Assembly: GCF_900102885.1 (NCBI RefSeq)
Contig: NZ_FNGE01000001.1
Coordinates: forward strand, 62,001-126,000
Reading direction: 5' to 3'
DNA length: 64,000 nucleotides
Origin: Paracoccus chinensis
Lineage (GTDB): Bacteria; Pseudomonadota; Alphaproteobacteria; Rhodobacterales; Rhodobacteraceae
Part shown: positions 1 to 7,810 of the stretch, one piece after another
Layout: the number at the start of each line of letters is the position of its first letter
How positions within the stretch are numbered: the first letter of the stretch is position 1
The notes under the pieces: generated by a model
The model's input: the letters and a program-made list of their open reading frames with translations, nothing else
Databases searched by the model: none
Told to the model about the DNA's origin: nothing
Translations under genes and position numbers: made by a program

Positions 1-1410
1 GATCGTGCCCCAGCGCGTGACCTCCAGCCCCTCGACGCCCCAAAGGCGCGGGATGTCCTCGGGCTCGAAGCCCAGCGCCTTGATGACGAGGTCGGCGGGT
101 TCGTCGTAATCGGCGCCCTCGATGGCTTCGGGCGACTGGCGGCCGGTGACATCCGGCGCGCCCAGCCGCATCCGCGTCACGCGCAGGCCCGCGACGCCCA
201 CCGGGCCGGTCGAAATGTCGGTTTCCGTGACCACGTGCACCGGCGACAGCTTCGGGTTGTCGCCGATCCCGTCGCCGTCCACGTCGCCGCCCGCATTGTC
301 CACCAGCGCCTCGGTTTCGGCCGCGGCGACGCCCGTGGCATGGCCCGCGAAGGCCGAGGGGGCAGACAGCCAGACGAACTCGACGCCCTCTTCCTCGGCG
401 TTCTGCACCTCGCGCTGGCTTCCCGGCATGTTGGTCCGGTCGCGGCGGTAAAGGCATTTCACGCTGGTCGCGCCCTGCCGGATCGCGGTGCGCACGCAGT
501 CCATCGCCGTGTCGCCGCCGCCGATGACGACGACGCGCTTGCCTTCGGCATTCAGCTCTCCGTCCGCGAAGTCCGGCACCTCGTCGCCCAGATCGATGCG
601 GTTCGAGGCGGTCAGGTAGTCCAGCGCCGCGACCACGCCGCGTTCGGGCGCGTTGTCGATATCAAGGTCGCGGGTCTTGTAGACGCCTGTTGCGATCAGC
701 ACCGCATCATGCTTGCCGCGGATCGCGTCGAAGCTGATCGTGCGGCCCACGTCGGCGTTCAGGACGAACTCGACGCCTGCGTCTTCCAGCCAGCGGGTGC
801 GGCGCTCGACCACGGGCTTTTCCAGCTTGAAGCCGGGGATGCCGTAGATCATCAGCCCGCCCGCGCGGTCGTGGCGGTCGTAGATCGTGACCTGGAAACC
901 CTGCCGCCGCAGGCGTTCCGCCGCTGACAGCCCCGCGGGCCCCGCGCCGATGATGCCCACGCTTTCGGGGCGCTCGGCCACGGGGCGGATCGGCTCGACC
1001 CAACCCTGCTCCCAGGCGGTGTCGTTGATGTATTTCTCGATGGCGCCGATGGTCACGGTGCCGTGGCCCGACTGCTCGATGACGCAGTTGCCTTCGCACA
1101 GCCGGTCCTGCGGGCAGATTCGGCCGCAGATCTCGGGCAGCGCGCTGGTTTCCTGAGAGCGGAGGTAGGCCTCGTGCAAACGCCCCTCGGCGGTCAGGCG
1201 CAACCAGTCGGGAATGTTGTTATGAAGGGGGCAGTGCGACTGGCAATAGGGGACGCCGCATTGCGAACAGCGACTCGCCTGCTCCTTGGCCTTGGCGTCC
1301 GCGAACTCGCGGTAGATTTCGTGGAAGTCGGTGTTGCGTTCGTCCGCTGCACGCTTCTCGGGCATCTCCCGATCGACGGTCACGAATTTCAGCATCGTCT
1401 GCGTGGCCAT
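1..1410 (-). CDS. gltD: Glutamate synthase small subunit (5' part, cut by window edge)
   Basis: NADPH-dependent glutamate synthase beta chain. It takes electrons from NADPH through FAD and passes them to the large subunit (GltB), which makes glutamate from glutamine and 2-oxoglutarate. About 470 residues are visible and the 3' end lies beyond base 1. The N-terminal region carries the cysteine-rich iron-sulfur domain (CSQCGVPYCQSHC, then CGRICPQDRLCEGNC). It is followed by the FAD-binding GAGPAGLSAAERLR motif near residue 150 and the NADPH-binding VVIGGGDTAMDCVRTA motif. The ATG at 1410 begins MATQTMLKFVTVDRE, a usual GltD start. gltB is not seen upstream, so it would have to lie downstream, outside the window. 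The 145-bp upstream region is AT-rich and holds inverted repeats. Assignment is confident. Confidence 0.95.
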   Translation of the reverse strand, partial: MATQTMLKFVTVDREMPEKRAADERNTDFHEIYREFADAKAKEQASRCSQCGVPYCQSHCPLHNNIPDWLRLTAEGRLHEAYLRSQETSALPEICGRICPQDRLCEGNCVIEQSGHGTVTIGAIEKYINDTAWEQGWVEPIRPVAERPESVGIIGAGPAGLSAAERLRRQGFQVTIYDRHDRAGGLMIYGIPGFKLEKPVVERRTRWLEDAGVEFVLNADVGRTISFDAIRGKHDAVLIATGVYKTRDLDIDNAPERGVVAALDYLTASNRIDLGDEVPDFADGELNAEGKRVVVIGGGDTAMDCVRTAIRQGATSVKCLYRRDRTNMPGSQREVQNAEEEGVEFVWLSAPSAFAGHATGVAAAETEALVDNAGGDVDGDGIGDNPKLSPVHVVTETDISTGPVGVAGLRVTRMRLGAPDVTGRQSPEAIEGADYDEPADLVIKALGFEPEDIPRLWGVEGLEVTRWGTI

Positions 1411-1469
1411 GCGCTGCGTCCCTCGAATCAATCGAGAACCGCTGTAAAACAGGGCTTGCCAGCCAAAAA

Positions 1470-1553
1470 GTCAGCATAGCTGACCTATATGTGATTTTAT
1501 CCCGCAGCGCTTGATAAATCAGAAGATTTTTCACGTATATTTAGGTCAGCTAT
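1470..1553. promoter_or_regulatory. AT-rich gltD upstream region with nested inverted repeats
   Basis: A short palindrome GTCAGC-ATA-GCTGAC lies at 1470-1484. A longer inverted pair, ATAGCTGACCTA at 1476-1487 and TAGGTCAGCTAT at 1542-1553, is spaced about 54 bp apart. The stretch is much AT-richer than its surroundings and sits just upstream of the gltD start at 1410, with the uppP stop inside its far edge. Operator half-sites or an RNA hairpin are both possible. No specific regulator can be named from sequence. Confidence 0.4.
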
Positions 1554-1555
1554 AT

Positions 1556-2359
1556 TTACCCAACCAAGCTAAGCCCTAGCAGCGCCACGATTCCCACAAT
1601 GATCCGCCACCAGGCGAACAGCCCGTAGCCGCGGCGCGAGACATAGTTCAGCAGCCACTTCACCACGAAGACCGCCGCCACGAAGGCGCAGGTGAAACCC
1701 ACCGCGACATTCATCCAGGCCGCCGCGTCCAACACCGCGCCGGTCTTGTAGAGGTCATAGGTGAAGGCGCCGACCATGGTCGGCATGGACAGGAAAAAGC
1801 TGAATTCGGCCGCAGCCCGCTTGCTGGCGCCCATCAGCAGCGCGCCCACGATGGTCGCGCCCGAGCGCGAGACGCCCGGCACCATGGCAAGGCACTGGAT
1901 CGCCCCAATCCCGGCAGCCACGCGCAGGGGCAGGTCCTCGACCTCGGCATAGCGGGGGCGGGTCGCGATCCGGTCCACGAACAGCAGGACGATCCCGCCC
2001 AGGATCAGCATGACGGCGATCAGCGCGGGCGTCTCGAACAGCACGGTCTTGATGATGTCATGCGCCAGCACGCCCACCGCCGCCGCCGGCAGGAAGGCCA
2101 GCAGCACCGCCCCGATGAAGCGGCGGGCCTTGGGATCATGCGGCGCACTGGAAAAGATGCGCCACAGCCGCCCGGCATAGATGCCGAGGATGGCCAGGAT
2201 CGCGCCCAGTTGGATCAGCACCTCGAAGGCGCGGCCGGGGCTGTCGAAGCCGAGGAAATGCCCCGCCAGCAGCAGGTGCCCGGTCGAGGAAACGGGGATG
2301 AACTCGGTCAGTCCCTCGAGCAGCCCGAGGAACGCCGCGACAATGGTGTCCTGCTGCAT
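1556..2359 (-). CDS. uppP: Undecaprenyl-diphosphatase UppP/BacA
   Basis: Integral membrane phosphatase that converts undecaprenyl diphosphate to the monophosphate, recycling the lipid carrier for peptidoglycan and surface polysaccharides. The product has 267 residues, the usual length. The first signature is ExxxE followed by [10 protein letters not shown] (Glu15, Glu19, His28). The second is [15 protein letters not shown] near residue 160. There are about eight hydrophobic membrane segments. The start at 2359 ([10 protein letters not shown]) was preferred over an upstream in-frame Met because its ATG overlaps the stop of the preceding gene by one base (TGATG), which points to translational coupling. 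The conserved family N-terminus begins right there. Confidence 0.95.
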   Translation of the reverse strand: MQQDTIVAAFLGLLEGLTEFIPVSSTGHLLLAGHFLGFDSPGRAFEVLIQLGAILAILGIYAGRLWRIFSSAPHDPKARRFIGAVLLAFLPAAAVGVLAHDIIKTVLFETPALIAVMLILGGIVLLFVDRIATRPRYAEVEDLPLRVAAGIGAIQCLAMVPGVSRSGATIVGALLMGASKRAAAEFSFFLSMPTMVGAFTYDLYKTGAVLDAAAWMNVAVGFTCAFVAAVFVVKWLLNYVSRRGYGLFAWWRIIVGIVALLGLSLVG

Positions 2360-3345
2360 CAGTCGGCGCGCAGGTTCTTCGCCGATTCCTTGATGGCGGT
2401 GTATTGTCCCGAGGGCCGGAAGCGCCACAGGTATTGCGGCACCACGGCCGCCGCCGCCGCGGGCTGGATGCCGAGGTCGGCGAAGGTCCTGACCCCCTGC
2501 CCCACCCGATTCGGATGCCGCAGCAGCCGCGCCTGGTCGCGGGTCATCACGCGGTTGACCAGCAGCCCGCCGCTGAGCGTCTGAAGCGCGTCAAAGGACA
2601 CGCCCAGCAGGCTGGCCATGAAGCCGGGCAGCCCCAGGATCCACCGGCGGCGATGGGCGACCTGGGCCACCAGCCGCGCGATCTCTCGCATGGTCATGAC
2701 GTCCGGGCCGCCAAGTTCATAGATGCCGGGCTCGGCCTCGCCCGTCGCGCCCATCATCGCGACGCGGGCAACATCATCGACGAAGACGGGCTGCAGCTCG
2801 GCATTGGCGCCAGGTAGCGGCACGACCGGCCCCAGCCGCATCATGCCGCCGAGCTTGTTTAAGAAATGGTCGTCCGGCCCGAAGATCACGGACGGACGCA
2901 GGATCACCGCGTCGGGGCGGTGCTGCAGGATCGCCTGCTCGCCCAGGCCCTTGGTCCGGGCATACTGGCTGTCCGAATCGGGATCGGCGCCGATGGCCGA
3001 CAGGTGGACCAGCCGCCCGACCCCCAGCTCGGCCGAGATGCGGGCGATGCGGCCCGCGGCCTCGTGGTGGATGGCCTCGAAGGTGTTCTTCTTCTGGCCG
3101 ACCAAGATGCCGACGCAGTTGATGACCGCATCCGCGTCCATCATCGCGGCCCGCACAGACAGCTCGTCGCGCACGTTGCAGGAAACCGGCTGGACCTGGC
3201 CCACGTCGCCATACATCCGCACGGCGCCCGCCAGATGCGGACGGCGGACTGCCACGCGGACGCGCCAGCCCTCGGCCGCCATGATCCGCGCGATCTGCCG
3301 CCCGACGAATCCCGAGCCGCCATAGATCGTGACCAGCCTTGCCAT
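2359..3345 (-). CDS. Complex I NDUFA9-subunit-family NAD(P)-binding protein
   Basis: Extended short-chain-dehydrogenase-like protein of 328 residues. It belongs to the group related to the NDUFA9 accessory subunit of respiratory complex I. The Rossmann glycine motif [16 protein letters not shown] is at residues 7-22. A conserved NCVGIL segment and [23 protein letters not shown], with a YxxxK-like YARTK, follow. The start at 3345 ([10 protein letters not shown]) puts the Rossmann motif at the N-terminus; the in-frame extension upstream is arginine-rich and not conserved-looking. It is coupled to uppP by a TGATG junction. Its enzymatic substrate is unknown. A role in complex I or quinone metabolism is family knowledge, not shown here. 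Confidence 0.8.
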   Translation of the reverse strand: MARLVTIYGGSGFVGRQIARIMAAEGWRVRVAVRRPHLAGAVRMYGDVGQVQPVSCNVRDELSVRAAMMDADAVINCVGILVGQKKNTFEAIHHEAAGRIARISAELGVGRLVHLSAIGADPDSDSQYARTKGLGEQAILQHRPDAVILRPSVIFGPDDHFLNKLGGMMRLGPVVPLPGANAELQPVFVDDVARVAMMGATGEAEPGIYELGGPDVMTMREIARLVAQVAHRRRWILGLPGFMASLLGVSFDALQTLSGGLLVNRVMTRDQARLLRHPNRVGQGVRTFADLGIQPAAAAAVVPQYLWRFRPSGQYTAIKESAKNLRAD

Positions 3346-3473
3346 GCCTCGCCTCCAGCCGTCGGACGCTGCAGCGGCGCCCCTTTCCGCAATAGCGAAC
3401 CGGCCCCGCCGCATCAAGCGCAGGGCCGGAACGCGCCTTGGCAGAGGCGGATGATTTTTCTTCGAAAGGGCCG

Positions 3474-3502
3474 TTGACAGTCCCCGCGGCTCCCTCTACA
3501 TC
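3474..3502 (+). promoter_or_regulatory. Sigma-70 promoter of tRNA-Leu
   Basis: A consensus -35 TTGACA at 3474-3479 and a -10 TACATC at 3497-3502 are separated by exactly 17 bp. They lie about 18 bp upstream of the mature tRNA 5' end. This is the clearest housekeeping promoter in the window. Confidence 0.7.
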
Positions 3503-3519
3503 CCCGCCTCACGACACCG

Positions 3520-3604
3520 GCCCAGGTGGCGGAATTGGTAGACGCGCACGGTTCAGGTCCGTGTGCCGCAAGGCGTGGAGGTTCGAGTCCTCTTCTGGGC
3601 ACCA
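3520..3604 (+). tRNA. tRNA-Leu (anticodon CAG)
   Basis: An 85-nt class II tRNA with encoded CCA. The acceptor stem pairs GCCCAGG (3520-3526) with the matching 3' strand ending at 3600. The D-loop contains GGAATTGGTAGACGC. The anticodon stem CACGG/CCGTG encloses the loop TTCAGGT, giving anticodon CAG at 3554-3556. The T-arm carries GTTCGAGTCC, and the long variable arm expected of leucine tRNAs is present. It has its own promoter and is followed by a strong hairpin. Confidence 0.97.
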
Positions 3605-3614
3605 ACGTCGCAAG

Positions 3615-3643
3615 GCCCCCGCAGCACCCGCTGCGGGGGCTTT
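3615..3643 (+). terminator. Rho-independent terminator of tRNA-Leu
   Basis: A perfect 10-bp stem (CCCCCGCAGC / GCTGCGGGGG) with loop ACCC at 3616-3639, extended by a G-C pair and followed by a short T run. It sits 11 bp after the tRNA CCA end. Confidence 0.8.
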
Positions 3644-3718
3644 GCGTTTCGGGGCTGCGTGAACCCGCGCGGGACTTCGGACGTTGTCGGGCCGCCCCCG
3701 AACGCGAAAGGTCCGGCC

Positions 3719-4291
3719 ATGTCCCAACTGATCGTCATCGGCTTCGATGCCGAAGCTGACGCCTTTGCCCTGCGGCAGGAGCTTGGCGCGGCACAGAAGG
3801 AATATCTGCTGCGGCTCGAGGATGCCGTGGTGGTCACCCGCCCGACCGAGGGCGAGTACCAGTTGCACCAGGGGCTGAACCTGACCGGCGCGGGCGCGCT
3901 GACGGGCACCTTCTGGGGCGGGCTGATCGGGTTGCTGTTCCTGAACCCGCTGGCGGGGGCGGCGATCGGGGCGGCCTCGGGCGCCCTGGCGGGGAACGCC
4001 ACCGATTACGGCATCAACGACGACTTCATCCGCCAGATCGGCAAGACCGTGCCGGTCGGCAGCGGCGCGGTGTTCATCCTGGCCCGCGACTTCAACCTCG
4101 ACAAGCTGATGCCGCGACTTGAAAAATACGAGGGGCGCGCGCGGGTCATCCAGACCTCGCTGTCGAATGCAGACGAGGCGCGACTGCGCGATGCGCTGGC
4201 CGGAAGCAGCGGGCGGATGCCGCAGGTCGGGGATGCCCCGGTTCCGGACGCGACGGCAGCGCATCCGCCAGGCGTGCCCGGGCGCCCCTGA
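3719..4291 (+). CDS. DUF1269-domain membrane protein
   Basis: A 190-residue protein starting MSQLIVIGFDAEADAFALRQELG, with an AAAGG ribosome-binding site just upstream. The N-terminal half looks like a small soluble alpha/beta domain. A central glycine/alanine-rich hydrophobic stretch (GTFWGGLIGLLFLNPLAGAA and onward, about residues 60-95) forms a glycine-zipper-like membrane hairpin. A second soluble segment has GAVFILARDFNLDKLMPRL. The C-terminus is a proline-rich tail without obvious structure. This arrangement matches the DUF1269 family, whose function is unknown. It lies alone between the tRNA terminator and mtgA. Confidence 0.8.
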   Translation: MSQLIVIGFDAEADAFALRQELGAAQKEYLLRLEDAVVVTRPTEGEYQLHQGLNLTGAGALTGTFWGGLIGLLFLNPLAGAAIGAASGALAGNATDYGINDDFIRQIGKTVPVGSGAVFILARDFNLDKLMPRLEKYEGRARVIQTSLSNADEARLRDALAGSSGRMPQVGDAPVPDATAAHPPGVPGRP

Positions 4292-4339
4292 GGCCAGCGT
4301 TTCCTTGACGCAGGCGCGCCGGGCGTGACACGACGGGCC

Positions 4340-5062
4340 ATGTCCCGCCCGGATGCCCTTGCCGATGCCCTTCCGGCCCTGCCGTCACGCACAGGGTCCA
4401 GGCGCGCGCGGCTGTGGCGGATGCTGAAACCCCTGCGCTGGCTGGCCCGGCGCTTTCTGGCCCTGATGCTGGCGGCGGTGATCCTGTTCGGCTGGATCCT
4501 CAATCCGCCCACCACCTGGACCATCGTCTCGGAGGGCGTCAGCACCCCCCGCAAGTGGACCCGGGCCGCCGACATCGCCCCTGTGATGCTGCGGTCCGTC
4601 GTCGCAGCCGAGGACGCCAATTTCTGCCGCCACTGGGGCTTCGACATGGCCGAGATCCGGCGCGTCATCGCGCGGGGGGAAAGCCGCGGCGCCTCGACCC
4701 TGACCCAGCAGACGGCCAAGAACGTCTATCTGTGGCAGGGGCGCAGCTGGGTGCGCAAGGCACTGGAAACGGCCTACACCCCCATGATCGAGGCGCTGTG
4801 GAGCAAGCGGCGCATCCTGGAGGTCTATCTGAACGTGGCCGAGTTCGGCCCCGGCGTCTTCGGCATCCACGCAGCCGCCGCCCATCACTTCGGCACCACG
4901 CCCGACAAGCTGAGCGCGCGGCAGGCGGCGGCGCTGGCGGCGGTCCTGCCCGCACCCAAGACGCGGGCGGCGCAGACCCGCTCGGCCCGGGCGCGCGCCA
5001 TCGCCGACGGGGCGGCCACGATCCAGCGCGACGGGCGGGCGGCCTGCTTCCAGGACGGGTGA
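4340..5062 (+). CDS. mtgA: Monofunctional peptidoglycan transglycosylase MtgA
   Basis: Glycosyltransferase family 51 enzyme that polymerises lipid II into glycan strands without a transpeptidase domain. It has 240 residues, normal for MtgA. One N-terminal transmembrane helix (FLALMLAAVILFGWIL) anchors it in the inner membrane. The GT51 motifs appear in order: AAEDANFCRHWGFD with the catalytic Glu, GASTLTQQTAKN, KRRILEVYLN and QAAALAAVLPAP. The ATG at 4340 was chosen; an in-frame GTG at 4325 would add five residues and cannot be excluded. Confidence 0.93.
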   Translation: MSRPDALADALPALPSRTGSRRARLWRMLKPLRWLARRFLALMLAAVILFGWILNPPTTWTIVSEGVSTPRKWTRAADIAPVMLRSVVAAEDANFCRHWGFDMAEIRRVIARGESRGASTLTQQTAKNVYLWQGRSWVRKALETAYTPMIEALWSKRRILEVYLNVAEFGPGVFGIHAAAAHHFGTTPDKLSARQAAALAAVLPAPKTRAAQTRSARARAIADGAATIQRDGRAACFQDG

Positions 5063-5146
5063 CGGTGAGGCCCTGCGGTTGAACAACCGGCCCCGGAGGC
5101 GTATCACCCCTTGGTCCCCTTCCTCGGAATGCCGAAATTTCCCCTC

Positions 5147-5827
5147 ATGAACACGCATTCGACCCCGCGTCTTTACCACGTTGCCCTGTCGCCCTTCTGC
5201 CGCAAGGTGCGGCTGGTGCTGGCCGAAAAGCGCATCGACGTCGAACTGGTCGAGGAGCGTTGGTGGGAGCCGGGGTCCGAGATCCTGCGCCGCAACCCGG
5301 CCGGCAAGATCCCGGTGCTGCGGCTGGACGGGCGGCTCTGGGCGGAAAGCCAGGCGATCGTGGAATATCTGGACGAGGCCTATCCGAACCCGCCGCTGAT
5401 GCCGCTGACCCCGACCGAGCGGCACGAGGTGCGCCGCCTCTGCGCCTGGTTCGACGACAAGTTCAACACCGAGGTGACGCGGCCCATTCTGTCCGAACGG
5501 GTCTGGAAAAAGGTGATGAACGCGGGCTACCCGGATTCGCGGTTGGTCAAGTCGGGGCTGCGGGCCGTCAAGGACCACATGGACTACCTCGGGCACCTGC
5601 TGGAACATCGCAAATGGCTGGCGGGGAACATGCTGACGCTGGCGGACTTCACGGCGGCGGCGCATCTGTCCTGCCTCGACTACATCTCGGACGTGGACTG
5701 GGACCGTTCGGCGGCGCTGCGGGACTGGTATGCGACGATCAAGTCGCGCCCCGCCTTCCGCAACCTGCTGGTCGACCAGGTGCCCGGCTTCGCACCGGCG
5801 CCGCATTATGCCCAGCTTGATTTCTGA
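5147..5827 (+). CDS. Glutathione S-transferase family protein
   Basis: A 226-residue GST-fold protein. The N-terminal thioredoxin-like domain contains [15 protein letters not shown], the glutathione-contact region [28 protein letters not shown], and the cis-proline in KIPVL. The C-terminal half is the all-helical domain ending in [11 protein letters not shown]. The start at 5147 ([11 protein letters not shown]) places the first beta strand at the expected position. Substrate cannot be told from sequence. The 3' end overlaps the likely queG start by 20 bp. Confidence 0.88.
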   Translation: MNTHSTPRLYHVALSPFCRKVRLVLAEKRIDVELVEERWWEPGSEILRRNPAGKIPVLRLDGRLWAESQAIVEYLDEAYPNPPLMPLTPTERHEVRRLCAWFDDKFNTEVTRPILSERVWKKVMNAGYPDSRLVKSGLRAVKDHMDYLGHLLEHRKWLAGNMLTLADFTAAAHLSCLDYISDVDWDRSAALRDWYATIKSRPAFRNLLVDQVPGFAPAPHYAQLDF

Positions 5828-6899
5828 AGACAGGGGGGCGTTGCCCCCCGCCGGCGGGGCCGGCTCCCCCCAGGATATTTGGGCGAAGAAGAACGAACTG
5901 GTCGCGCGCGCATTGGCCGAGGGGTTTTCGGCGGCGCGGGTGACGACGCCCGACGCGATCCCGCAGGCGGCCGGACGGCTGGCCGCCTATGTCGCCAAGG
6001 GCCGGCACGGGCAGATGGGCTGGATGGCCGAGCGCATGAACTGGCGCGGCGCGCCGGACGCGCTGTGGCCCGAGGCGCGGTCCGTCATCATGCTGGCCGA
6101 GGCCTATACGCCCCCCCATGATCCGCGCGAGGACCTGGCGCGGCCGGACCGGGGCGCGGTCAGCGTCTATGCGCAGGGCAAGGATTACCACGACATCGTC
6201 AAGGCGCGGTTGAAGCGGCTGGGCCGCTGGATGATCGAGCGCTGGGGCGGCGAGATCAAGGTCTTCGTGGACACGGCGCCCGTGATGGAAAAGCCGCTGG
6301 CGCAGGCGGCGGGCCTCGGCTGGCAAGGCAAGCACACGAACCTGCTGAGCCGCGACCTGGGAAACTGGTTCTTCCTGGGCGCGATCTTCACCACCTTGGC
6401 CCTGCCGCCCGACGCCCCTGAGGCCGAGCATTGCGGGTCCTGCCGCGCCTGCCTGGACGCCTGCCCAACGGGCGCCTTCCCCGCACCCTTCCAGCTGGAT
6501 GCGCGGCGCTGCATTTCCTACCTGACCATCGAGCACAAGGGTCCGGTGGACCCCGAACTGCGGCCGATGCTGGGCAACCGCATCTATGGCTGCGACGATT
6601 GCCTCGCCGCCTGTCCCTGGAACAAGTTCGCCGTTCAGGCGCAGGAGATGCGCTATCACGGGCCGCATCGCGCGCCTGCGCTGGAGGAACTGGCGTCCTT
6701 GGACGACGCGGGTTTCCGGGCACGCTTCTCGGGCAGCCCGATCAAGCGGATCGGGCGCGACCGGATGGTGCGGAACGCGCTTTACGCCATCGGCAACAGC
6801 GGGCAGGCCCGGCTGCGTCCGGTGGCGCAGGGGCTGGTGGATGACCCCGATCCGGCGGTCGCGGATGCGGCGCGCTGGGCGGTGAGGCGTCTGGCGTGA
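5808..6899 (+). CDS. queG: Epoxyqueuosine reductase QueG
   Basis: Cobalamin- and iron-sulfur-dependent enzyme that reduces epoxyqueuosine to queuosine in tRNA. The only ATG upstream of the conserved region is at 5808, giving 363 residues. Family similarity appears to begin only around [19 protein letters not shown], about 25 residues in. Conserved blocks include [38 protein letters not shown], and two ferredoxin-like clusters, [17 protein letters not shown] and [13 protein letters not shown]. The C-terminus is a HEAT-like repeat tail. The first ~24 residues are encoded by GST codons plus the palindromic repeat. If they are not translated, a rare start such as the ATT in the repeat would have to be used. 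Start confidence is therefore low although function is clear. Confidence 0.92.
   Translation: MPSLISEDRGALPPAGGAGSPQDIWAKKNELVARALAEGFSAARVTTPDAIPQAAGRLAAYVAKGRHGQMGWMAERMNWRGAPDALWPEARSVIMLAEAYTPPHDPREDLARPDRGAVSVYAQGKDYHDIVKARLKRLGRWMIERWGGEIKVFVDTAPVMEKPLAQAAGLGWQGKHTNLLSRDLGNWFFLGAIFTTLALPPDAPEAEHCGSCRACLDACPTGAFPAPFQLDARRCISYLTIEHKGPVDPELRPMLGNRIYGCDDCLAACPWNKFAVQAQEMRYHGPHRAPALEELASLDDAGFRARFSGSPIKRIGRDRMVRNALYAIGNSGQARLRPVAQGLVDDPDPAVADAARWAVRRLA
5827..5886 (+). repeat. Rhodobacterales-type palindromic repeat (GC hairpins plus GGATATTT)
   Basis: Directly after the GST stop come two hairpins, GGGGGGC-GTT-GCCCCCC and GCCGGC-GGG-GCCGGC. They are followed by CCCCCCAGGATATTTGGGCG. Similar elements, GC-rich hairpins ending in CCCC(C)NGGATATTT, are known from memory as widespread intergenic repeats in Rhodobacterales genomes; this was not checked. 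The hairpins may also terminate GST transcription. The element is read through in frame by the queG reading frame. Confidence 0.6.
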
Positions 6900-7810
6900 G
6901 AAACCCCACCACCGGCATCCTGCTGAAGCTGGGCAGCGTCTTTCTGTTCACCTGCATGGGCGCCATCCTCAAGGCCACTGCCGAGGAGGTGCCGCCGGGC
7001 GAGCAGGTGTTCTTCCGCTCGTTGTTCGCCATTCCCGTGATCCTGGTCTGGCTGCTGCTGCGGCGGGAGCTTGCGACCGGGCTGCGGACCGCCAATCCGA
7101 TGAGCCATGCCTATCGCGGGATCGTCGGCACGATCTCGATGGGCTGCGGCTTCGCCGGTCTGGGGCTGCTGCCCTTCCCCGAGGCGACCGCGCTGAACTA
7201 TGCGATGCCGCTGATGACGGTGATCTTCGCCGCGATGTTCCTGAACGAGCGCGTCGGCGTCTTCCGGCTGAGCATGGTGGGCCTTGGCTTCGCGGGCGTG
7301 CTGATCGTGCTGTCGCAGCGGCTGTCGGTCGGCATGAACGGCGTTTCGGCCGCGCAGACGCTGGGCGCGATGCTGACGCTGACCGGCGCGGCCTTCGGCG
7401 CGCTGGCGCAGATCTTCATCAGCCGGATGGTGGCGACCGAGCGGACCTCGGCCGTGGTCTTCTGGTTCTCGGTCACGGCCACGGTGCTGTCGCTGGTCAC
7501 GCTGCCCTTCGGCTGGGTGGTCCCCGGGGCCGGGACGGCCGCGCTGCTGGTCGGCGCGGGGCTGATCGGCGGCGTGGCGCAGATCATGCTGACATCCTCC
7601 TATCGCTTCGCCGACGCCTCGCTGGTGGCGCCCTTCGATTATGCCTCGATGCTGATGGCGATCGCCGTCGGCTGGTTCGTCTTCGGCGAGCCCACATCGC
7701 CCCGGATGCTGGCGGGCGCGGCGGTCATCATCGCGGCGGGCGTGGCCATCATCCTGCGCGAGCGGCACCTGGGCATCCGCCGCGGGCAGCGGGCCGCAAC
7801 CCCGCGCTAG
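6896..7810 (+). CDS. DMT-superfamily transporter (EamA domains)
   Basis: A 304-residue membrane protein with about ten hydrophobic helices arranged as two EamA repeats. The first begins [21 protein letters not shown] and the second around [21 protein letters not shown]. Each repeat ends in the family pattern ([25 protein letters not shown] and [26 protein letters not shown]). The GTG start at 6896 overlaps the queG TGA by three bases (GTGA), so the two are probably co-translated. Substrate is unknown; metabolite or drug efflux is typical of the family. Its TAG stop shares a CTAG with the convergent sulfotransferase gene. Confidence 0.85.
   Translation: MRNPTTGILLKLGSVFLFTCMGAILKATAEEVPPGEQVFFRSLFAIPVILVWLLLRRELATGLRTANPMSHAYRGIVGTISMGCGFAGLGLLPFPEATALNYAMPLMTVIFAAMFLNERVGVFRLSMVGLGFAGVLIVLSQRLSVGMNGVSAAQTLGAMLTLTGAAFGALAQIFISRMVATERTSAVVFWFSVTATVLSLVTLPFGWVVPGAGTAALLVGAGLIGGVAQIMLTSSYRFADASLVAPFDYASMLMAIAVGWFVFGEPTSPRMLAGAAVIIAAGVAIILRERHLGIRRGQRAATPR

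Noticed and set aside
7807..7810. Shared CTAG of the convergent DMT and sulfotransferase stop codons
   Set aside because: A neat compaction, but palindromic TAG overlap is expected now and then in dense genomes and has no evident function.
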